From positions 1 to 6,162 of the forward strand of contig CALCQV010000010.1 of assembly GCA_937894795.1 (NCBI GenBank): DNA of 6,162 bases, written 5' to 3'. The stretch comes from an uncultured Bacteroidales bacterium (GTDB lineage: Bacteria > Bacteroidota > Bacteroidia > Bacteroidales > Lentimicrobiaceae). Both the position numbers and the translations under genes were made by a program. Below, in pieces: positions 1-3,373 of the stretch (within the stretch, counting starts at the first letter, position 1; every line of letters begins with the position of its first letter). The notes below the pieces were generated by a model, which searched no databases, was not told the origin of the DNA, and worked only from the letters and a program-made list of their open reading frames with translations.

Positions 1-235
1 TTAACATCCGAATCAATATTGGTTGGTTCATTTTGGGGCGAAATATTTTTCGCCCATTTATTAACATCCGAATCAATATTGGTTGGTTCATTTTGGGGCG
101 AAATATTTTTCGCCCATTTATTAACATCCGAATCAATATTGGTTGGTTCATTTTGGGGCGAAATATTTTTCGCCCATTTATTAACATCCGAATCAATATT
201 GGTTGGTTCATTTTGGGGCGAAATATTTTTCGCCC
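1..235. repeat. 60-bp perfect tandem repeat array, at least 4 copies
   Basis: Units start at 1, 61, 121 and 181. The first three are identical over all 60 bases; the fourth matches through position 235 and then diverges. The array reaches base 1, so the true copy number is unknown. Each unit contains an inverted repeat: GGGCGAAA, loop TATT, TTTCGCCC, at unit positions 36-43 and 48-55 (for example 36-55 and 96-115). A second short palindrome, CAATATTG, lies at unit positions 14-21. Because 60 is a multiple of 3, reading frames stay open through the array, but the predicted 20-residue periodic peptides look like a by-product. The lack of any divergence suggests recent expansion by slippage or unequal crossing-over. 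There are no spacers, so it is not a CRISPR array. Confidence 0.97.
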
Positions 236-236
236 C
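215..236. repeat. Terminal hairpin of the array, 9-bp palindrome
   Basis: In the last copy the inverted repeat grows by one pair to GGGGCGAAA, loop TATT, TTTCGCCCC, and is followed by TACGGG. Read on the minus strand this gives CCCGTAGGGGCGAAAAATAT, which resembles dispersed GTAGGGGCGAA-type palindromic intergenic repeats that I recall from Bacteroidota genomes; that family link is from memory and not verified. The last copy could be the complete parent element from which the tandem units, which lack the outer pair and the TACGGG flank, were amplified. A role as a transcription terminator is possible because of the GC stem, but no clear U-run follows on either strand. Confidence 0.7.
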
Positions 237-417
237 TACGGGTATTTCACCAAACAAATGGTTGCGTTTGTTACAACAAATGGTAATAAAATATAATCCC
301 GCCTGCGAATAATCGTATCCTTGCAACCGGATGGTTCTGCGGTGGTGGAATTGGGGGTTTGGCATTGCAATGTCTTGCGCCTGAAAAGATGGTTGTGATT
401 GGTGCTGATGTGCCGTA
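236..417. other. Intergenic stretch after the repeat array
   Basis: No complete gene is visible here. The first part (about 240-290) is A/T-rich and has the 10-bp direct repeat AACAAATGGT at 253-262 and 275-284, plus the inverted pair AACAAA/TTTGTT at 253-258 and 267-272. This may belong to the same dispersed element as the terminal hairpin. From about 290 onward the base composition rises and one + strand frame reads like protein; that is described separately as a possible gene remnant. Confidence 0.5.
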
Positions 418-421
418 TTAA
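290..421 (+). pseudogene. Possible 3' remnant of a lost + strand gene
   Basis: Between a stop at 287-289 and TAA at 419-421 lies a 43-codon open frame with no ATG before codon 30. Its reading from about 314 is protein-like: R-I-L-A-T-G-W-F-C, then a glycine-rich stretch G-G-G-I-G-G-L-A-L, then a short strand-like segment M-V-V-I-G-A-D-V-P-Y before the stop. Codon use is unremarkable for a real gene. I read it as the C-terminal end of a gene whose 5' part has been lost or replaced by the repeat-derived sequence upstream. I do not recognise the family. It ends convergently on the 67-aa minus-strand gene, with the two stop codons overlapping. The alternative is chance: the opposite strand is also open over this stretch. 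Confidence is low. Confidence 0.3.
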
Positions 422-621
422 TTCAATTTGGCAACATCATTGCGGCAGGAGCCGTGTCCTCCTGTTTCGCAGGAACAGCCTAAACGCTGACCTGTGGTAG
501 GGTCTACACTGCTGCATTGTTTCTTGAATTCACCACCTTTTTTTACAAACATCTTAATGGCAATGCCGGCCATGGCTATTCCTACGAGTATAATGGTGAG
601 CAATAATAGTTTCCAGATCAT
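418..621 (-). CDS. Small single-pass membrane protein, four cysteines, NqrM-like
   Basis: The product has 67 residues. Residues 1-25 form one hydrophobic segment (M-I-W-K, then Leu/Ile/Val/Ala-rich) that is a membrane anchor or uncleaved signal. A short basic linker follows (K-K-G-G-E-F-K-K), then a tail with four cysteines at 36, 49, 51 and 59, i.e. C-x12-C-x-C-x7-C. Length, topology and the C-x(about 11)-C-x-C-x-C order resemble NqrM (DUF539), the small protein needed to mature the Na+-translocating NADH:quinone reductase, thought to deliver iron to its NqrD/NqrE site. The similarity is from memory of the family pattern and is not a search result, and no nqr or rnf genes are in the window. 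The alternative is a Bacteroidota-specific uncharacterised membrane protein. A candidate promoter lies directly upstream; no Shine-Dalgarno is visible, as is common in this phylum. The gene is real by its coherent architecture. Confidence 0.8.
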   Translation of the reverse strand: MIWKLLLLTIILVGIAMAGIAIKMFVKKGGEFKKQCSSVDPTTGQRLGCSCETGGHGSCRNDVAKLN

Positions 622-643
622 TTCAAAATTGTATTTAATAGTG

Positions 644-676
644 CAAAATTACTACTTTATTGAGTTACGTAAACAA
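644..676 (-). promoter_or_regulatory. Candidate Bacteroidota-type promoter for the 67-aa gene
   Basis: On the minus strand TAATTTTG (651 to 644) matches the -7 consensus TAnnTTTG. A TTG (676 to 674) lies 22 nt upstream as a possible -33 element, within the usual spacer range. Transcription would begin near 636-638, giving a leader of only about 15 nt. The match is short and the region is A/T-rich, so chance is possible. Confidence 0.4.
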
Positions 677-811
677 CCGGCTTTGCTAAAAGTTTATAAA
701 ATTGGCAGGTATTGCTTGATTTAACCTGAATGATTTTTGCCTTTGTTAGCTACTGTCGTGCGAATTCAGCTATCCGTGGGTTCCGTTTCCGGGGAACTGC
801 TGCAGGTTGGG

Positions 812-1660
812 TTATAGGGGGAATTGACGGCGGAATTCATAGCACACAATGGCGGTTGCCATGGAGGCATTGAGCGATTCAGAGGCTGACGTGAGGGCTG
901 CTGGAATGGTGAGTCGGCGCGTTACGTAGGCCTGCACCGGGGGCGAGATGCCGTGCGATTCGTTGCCTATTACTATGATGCCGTGCGGTGTTAACGTTTG
1001 TGAACCCAGAGGCTCTCCATCGAATAGTGTTCCGTAAACGGGCATAACGTTGGTCTCCTCCAGGAATTCAAGTATGTTAACGGAGTGTAATGACATGCGG
1101 AATACTGACCCCATGCTTGCCTGTACTACTTTGGGGTTGAAAAAGTCGACGGAGTTGTTTGAGGCAATGACTCTGTGTATGCCAAACCACTCGGCAGTGC
1201 GGATAATGGTGCCCATGTTGCCGGGATCACTGATATGGTCAAGCAACAACACCAGTTGGGTCGAAAGGTCGCCTAATGGCTTTATTTGAGTTATTTTTGC
1301 CAGCGCCAGCACCTTGTTGGGGGTGGTGAGGCTGCTGATCTTCTGCAGTTCAAATTCTTCCACCCGCTGCAGGATTCTATCCCATGAGTTCATACGCTCA
1401 GGACCGGAGGAATCTGTTTTAGCCGAAGACTGTATGGTTGTCGGGTGCTGCACATTTGCCGGGTGCTGCATATTTGCCGGGATCTGCATATTTGCCGGAA
1501 TCTGCCAGTCCGCGACAGCGAATATATTCACTACTTCATGATCTGACCGCAGAAGCTCTTCCACCATCTTCACTCCTTCTACTACAAACAATCCGTGCTG
1601 TGCCCTTCCTTCGGGCTGACGCAGTGAGCGGATAAGTTGTATCTGAGCTTTCGAGATCAT
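812..1660 (-). CDS. SpoU/TrmH-family RNA 2'-O-ribose methyltransferase
   Basis: The 282-residue product should transfer a methyl group from S-adenosylmethionine to a ribose 2'-OH in rRNA or tRNA, acting in the cytoplasm. Residues 1 to about 115 are the substrate-binding domain (F-V-V-E-G at 25-29; K-I-S-S-L-T-T-P-N at 107-115). The C-terminal knotted SPOUT domain has all three family motifs: D-P-G-N-M-G-T-I-I-R-T-A at 145-156, I-V-I-G-N-E-S-H-G at 229-237, and I-P plus S-L-N-A-S-M-A-T-A at 252-270. The fold therefore looks intact and active. The precise target (RlmB-, TsnR- or YsgA-like) cannot be told from sequence alone. The protein is longer than the usual 245-270 residues because of a repetitive, low-complexity insertion at about 53-92 in the N-terminal domain. 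It lies 158 bp after rplI in the same direction but beyond a terminator. A perfect 17-bp duplication abuts the ATG. Base composition is higher in G+C than in the + strand genes. Confidence 0.92.
   Translation of the reverse strand: MISKAQIQLIRSLRQPEGRAQHGLFVVEGVKMVEELLRSDHEVVNIFAVADWQIPANMQIPANMQHPANVQHPTTIQSSAKTDSSGPERMNSWDRILQRVEEFELQKISSLTTPNKVLALAKITQIKPLGDLSTQLVLLLDHISDPGNMGTIIRTAEWFGIHRVIASNNSVDFFNPKVVQASMGSVFRMSLHSVNILEFLEETNVMPVYGTLFDGEPLGSQTLTPHGIIVIGNESHGISPPVQAYVTRRLTIPAALTSASESLNASMATAIVCYEFRRQFPL
1433..1504 (-). repeat. 18-bp in-frame tandem repeat, four units, inside the methyltransferase
   Basis: Four 18-bp units run at 1504-1487, 1486-1469, 1468-1451 and 1450-1433 and encode residues 53-76 as QIPANM, QIPANM, QHPANV and QHPTTI. 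The first two differ by one silent base; the fourth is the most diverged (13 of 18 bases match its neighbour). The gradient suggests successive slippage duplications. The following residues to about 92 are Ser/Thr/Lys-rich and also look like non-conserved linker. The reading frame is preserved throughout. Confidence 0.95.
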
Positions 1661-1694
1661 TTGATGAATGGTATAGTTTGATGAATGGTATAGT
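1661..1694. repeat. Perfect 17-bp tandem duplication directly before a start codon
   Basis: The 17 bases at 1661-1677 (beginning TTGATGAATGG) are repeated exactly at 1678-1694. On the minus strand the second copy ends immediately before the ATG of the methyltransferase, so the duplication fills positions -1 to -34 of its leader, where the ribosome would bind. No Shine-Dalgarno is present in either copy. Confidence 0.95.
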
Positions 1695-1765
1695 AAGCTT
1701 TATGAATTGCGTTTATCCGGCCAACGGAGCTGATTGCAGACTGCAGGCAAGTGATTAAAGATAGG

Positions 1766-1797
1766 CAAAAATAAAAAATCCCGGTCAATGCCGGGAT
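1766..1797 (-). terminator. Rho-independent terminator after rplI
   Basis: On the minus strand a 7-bp GC-rich stem (ATCCCGG, loop of 6, CCGGGAT; 1797-1778) is followed by a T-rich tail TTTTTTATTTTTG. It starts 21 bases beyond the rplI stop codon, in the right orientation to end the rpsF-rpsR-rplI transcript. The downstream methyltransferase would then depend on read-through or its own promoter. A weaker + strand use (stem followed by CTTTT) has no gene to serve. Confidence 0.85.
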
Positions 1798-1818
1798 CTT
1801 TTACAGTCAATATTGTAT

Positions 1819-2268
1819 TTATTCAGCTACAACCTCGAGGTTTACCAGAACGGTAACACCTTTGGTGAGCATAACTTTTGCTTTGTATTCGCCAACCTCT
1901 TTGATCTTATCACCTTCGAGGTGGATCTTTTTACGGTCAACATCGTAGTTAAACTGGTCTTTCAAAGCTTCAGCAACCTGTAATGAATTAACAGCGCCGA
2001 AAATCTTACCGGTTGTAGCAACCTTAGCACCGATTTTAACGGTAATATTTTCAAGAAGTTTGGCCATAGCCTCGGCTTCCATGCGGATCTTGTCTTCCTT
2101 GAATGCTTTTTGTTTCAATGTTTCGGCATTCATTTTCTTGTTGGATTCGGTAGCCATAATAGCCATACCCTGAGGGATAAGGTAATTACGGGCATAACCG
2201 TCACGAACTTTTACCAGGTCAGTGGCGAACCCAAGGTTGGGTATATCTCTTTTAAGAATTACTTCCAT
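1819..2268 (-). CDS. rplI: Large-subunit ribosomal protein L9
   Basis: The 149 residues match the usual L9 length. L9 binds 23S rRNA at the base of the L1 stalk and helps limit frameshifting. The N-terminal rRNA-binding domain is clear: M-E-V-I-L-K-R-D-I-P, L-G, then V-K-V-R-D-G-Y-A-R-N-Y-L-I-P-Q-G at 19-34. A long charged connecting helix (about 42-75) joins it to the C-terminal domain (G-K-I-F-G-A-V at 87-93, ending in V-N-L-E-V at 142-146). It is the third gene of the operon, 12 bases after the rpsR stop, and has a strong Shine-Dalgarno in that gap, which fixes the start. A terminator follows. Confidence 0.98.
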   Translation of the reverse strand: MEVILKRDIPNLGFATDLVKVRDGYARNYLIPQGMAIMATESNKKMNAETLKQKAFKEDKIRMEAEAMAKLLENITVKIGAKVATTGKIFGAVNSLQVAEALKDQFNYDVDRKKIHLEGDKIKEVGEYKAKVMLTKGVTVLVNLEVVAE

Positions 2269-2275
2269 GTTCTCT

Positions 2276-2280
2276 CCTCC
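2276..2280 (-). promoter_or_regulatory. Strong Shine-Dalgarno for rplI, abutting the rpsR stop
   Basis: The minus strand reads TAAGGAGGAGAGAACATG: the rpsR stop TAA is followed at once by GGAGG, with a 7-nt spacer to the rplI ATG. Such a full Shine-Dalgarno is uncommon in Bacteroidota, where most genes, including the others in this window, lack one. It would let ribosomes finishing rpsR re-initiate on rplI. Confidence 0.85.
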
Positions 2281-2553
2281 TTATTTTAAAAGATCAGCCA
2301 CATAAGGCATCAGGGCAATATGACGGGCCCTTTTAACCGCCTGGGCAACTTTACGCTGAAACTTGGTAGATGTACCAGTAATGCGGCGGGGAAGAATCTT
2401 ACCCTGCTCATTAACGAATTTCATAAGAAAGTCGGCGTCCTTATAGTCAATATACTTGATTCCGCTCTTTTTAAAACGGCAGTATTTTTTCTTCTTAACA
2501 TCAACCGCAATGGGTGTTAAGTATTTTATCTCTGAGTTTTGTTGATTTGCCAT
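2281..2553 (-). CDS. rpsR: Small-subunit ribosomal protein S18
   Basis: The product of 90 residues forms a heterodimer with S6 on the platform of the 30S subunit. Hallmarks are K-K-K-K-Y-C-R-F at 20-27, I-D-Y-K-D at 35-39, G-K-I-L-P-R-R-I-T-G-T at 51-61 and the basic helix Q-R-K-V-A-Q-A-V-K-R-A-R-H-I-A-L-M-P-Y at 66-84. It is about 15 residues longer than the 75-residue E. coli protein, owing to an N-terminal extension (1-19) typical of Bacteroidota forms. It starts 11 bases after the rpsF stop and ends 12 bases before rplI, so the three are surely co-transcribed. Confidence 0.98.
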   Translation of the reverse strand: MANQQNSEIKYLTPIAVDVKKKKYCRFKKSGIKYIDYKDADFLMKFVNEQGKILPRRITGTSTKFQRKVAQAVKRARHIALMPYVADLLK

Positions 2554-2564
2554 TTCGCTTAAGA

Positions 2565-2948
2565 TTAAGAGTTTACAGCATCAGGTTCAGCGGGAGTTAC
2601 TTCCACAGCTGCAGCAGCAGCTTTGTTTACACGTTTTTTCTCGTTATAGGCAACGGCGTGCTTATCGAGTGCAACGGTGAGAAAACGAAGAATGCGCTCA
2701 TCGCGTTTAAATGCCACTTCCAATTCGTTGATCAGGCTGCCTTCTGACTTGAACTCAATCAGATGGTAAAAACCCGAAGTCTTCTTTTGGATGGGATAGG
2801 CCAGCTTGCGCAGACCCCAATGATCTTCGTGTATGATTTCAGCCCCCTTGTCTTTCAGAATTTTCTGAAATTTTACAACCGCTTCCTTCATCTGTTCATC
2901 AGACAAAACGGGAGTCATAATGAAAACGGTTTCATAATTGTTCAACAT
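2565..2948 (-). CDS. rpsF: Small-subunit ribosomal protein S6
   Basis: S6 binds the central domain of 16S rRNA together with S18. The 127-residue product begins M-L-N-N-Y-E-T-V-F-I and has the S6 core: W-G-L-R-K-L-A-Y-P-I at 44-53, G-F-Y-H-L-I-E-F at 59-66 and R-I-L-R-F-L-T-V at 85-92. After about residue 106 there is a low-complexity Ala/Val/Pro/Glu tail (A-A-A-A-A near 110-114, acidic end). Such tails are common and variable in S6. It is the first gene of the operon; no Shine-Dalgarno precedes it, but the reading frame opens with the conserved Asn-Tyr-Glu-Thr segment, so the start is secure. A good promoter lies about 50 bases upstream. Confidence 0.98.
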   Translation of the reverse strand: MLNNYETVFIMTPVLSDEQMKEAVVKFQKILKDKGAEIIHEDHWGLRKLAYPIQKKTSGFYHLIEFKSEGSLINELEVAFKRDERILRFLTVALDKHAVAYNEKKRVNKAAAAAVEVTPAEPDAVNS

Positions 2949-2998
2949 GTGTTCTTAAGTTTAATTGCTATTATTCAATAGGTTTTTGAAACGGACTG

Positions 2999-3031
2999 CA
3001 AAAATACAAAAAAATCTAACACCCAAACAAA
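2999..3031 (-). promoter_or_regulatory. Promoter of the rpsF-rpsR-rplI operon
   Basis: On the minus strand TATTTTTG (3006 to 2999) fits the -7 consensus TAnnTTTG. TTTG (3031 to 3028) lies 21 nt upstream as the -33 element; a second TTTG (3027 to 3024) gives a 17-nt spacer. Transcription would start near 2992, leaving a leader of about 44 nt. In that leader CTATT/AATAG at 2968-2981 can form a small 5-bp hairpin. I do not see the CCG-containing structure described for S6:S18 autoregulation in other bacteria. Confidence 0.7.
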
Positions 3032-3070
3032 AATTTTAAAAATAGTGAGTTAACAAGGTAGTTTGATTTG

Positions 3071-3100
3071 TTCAAGATGGTTCAAAGTAGTTCCAGATGG
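3071..3100. repeat. Three imperfect 10-bp repeats
   Basis: Three consecutive decamers read TTCAAGATGG, TTCAAAGTAG and TTCCAGATGG. The outer two differ at one base; the middle one at three or more. They could be a degenerating simple repeat of the TTCAA(A/G)G type or a binding-site cluster; nothing decides between these. Confidence 0.6.
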
Positions 3101-3140
3101 TATAATATTGAACACGAAGCTTTAACTTATAAAACTATTC

Positions 3141-3172
3141 TTTGAATAAAAAAATTATTATTTCTATATTTG
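3141..3172 (+). promoter_or_regulatory. Bacteroidota-type promoter facing the + strand genes
   Basis: TTTG at 3141-3144, a 20-nt spacer and TATATTTG at 3165-3172 match the -33/-7 consensus very well. Transcription would begin near 3179. The first ATG with a sensible frame downstream is that of the 35-codon ORF at 3224; the Asp-box gene begins about 195 nt from the predicted start, giving it a long leader. Confidence 0.7.
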
Positions 3173-3223
3173 CTTGAAATCCACCTTGATCTTTGATGGA
3201 CGGTTACCCTTTAATGATTAAAG

Positions 3224-3331
3224 ATGAAAAATTTGGAAATTATTGTTTTTGTATGGCTCACGTTTTGTTTGACATTCAGAGCATATTCTACATACCCCCC
3301 CCCAGGGACTGAGGCTGGCAATTTTGATTGA
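3224..3331 (+). CDS. Short ORF (35 aa) with signal-peptide-like start and poly-C tract; possibly a gene remnant
   Basis: The ORF reads M-K-N-L-E-I-I-V-F-V-W-L-T-F-C-L-T-F-R-A-Y-S and then T-Y-P-P-P-G-T-E-A-G-N-F-D before TGA. The first 22 residues have the lysine, hydrophobic core and small-residue end of a signal peptide, though with an acidic residue at 5. Only about 13 residues would remain after cleavage. It lies about 45 nt after a good promoter. The Pro codons are formed by nine consecutive C. Losing one C would shift the frame to a stop at 3340-3342; gaining one gives a stop at once; neither frame joins the gene at 3374. It could be a leader peptide for the downstream gene, a decayed 5' end of an exported protein gene, or chance. 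I recognise no family. Confidence 0.35.
   Translation: MKNLEIIVFVWLTFCLTFRAYSTYPPPGTEAGNFD
3295..3303 (+). repeat. Homopolymer of nine C
   Basis: Nine C in a row stand out in an A/T-rich intergenic region. The tract lies inside the 35-codon ORF. Tracts of this length are prone to slippage during replication and to sequencing error, so the count itself may be wrong or variable. Confidence 0.95.
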
Positions 3332-3373
3332 TATTACCTAAATAAACAATAAGCATCACTTAAAACCTGCATT

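Larger units (their letters stand above)
2949..3373. other. Divergent intergenic region between rpsF and the Asp-box gene
   Basis: These 425 bases are A/T-rich and separate genes transcribed away from each other. They hold the minus-strand rpsF promoter and leader (2949-3031), degenerate 10-bp repeats (3071-3100), a + strand promoter candidate (3141-3172), a 35-codon ORF with a poly-C tract (3224-3331), and an A-rich leader without Shine-Dalgarno before the ATG at 3374. No tRNA, insertion sequence or known riboswitch is recognisable. Confidence 0.8.

Noticed and set aside
1..235. CRISPR array
   Set aside because: Units are contiguous with no unique spacers, and no cas genes are present.
19..312. 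Two overlapping + strand frames of 97 and 87 codons through the 60-bp array
   Set aside because: They are open only because the unit length is a multiple of three; both frames repeat the same 20 residues, begin inside the repeat and have no recognisable protein character.
1314..1541. Cysteine-rich + strand frame with repeated C-x-F-A-G-x-C units
   Set aside because: It is the antisense reading of the 18-bp repeats inside the methyltransferase, whose own frame carries all family motifs.
1766..1773. TATTTTTG on the minus strand as a -7 box for the methyltransferase
   Set aside because: It coincides with the T-rich tail of the rplI terminator, and no -33 element lies at an acceptable distance (nearest TTG gives a 12-nt spacer).
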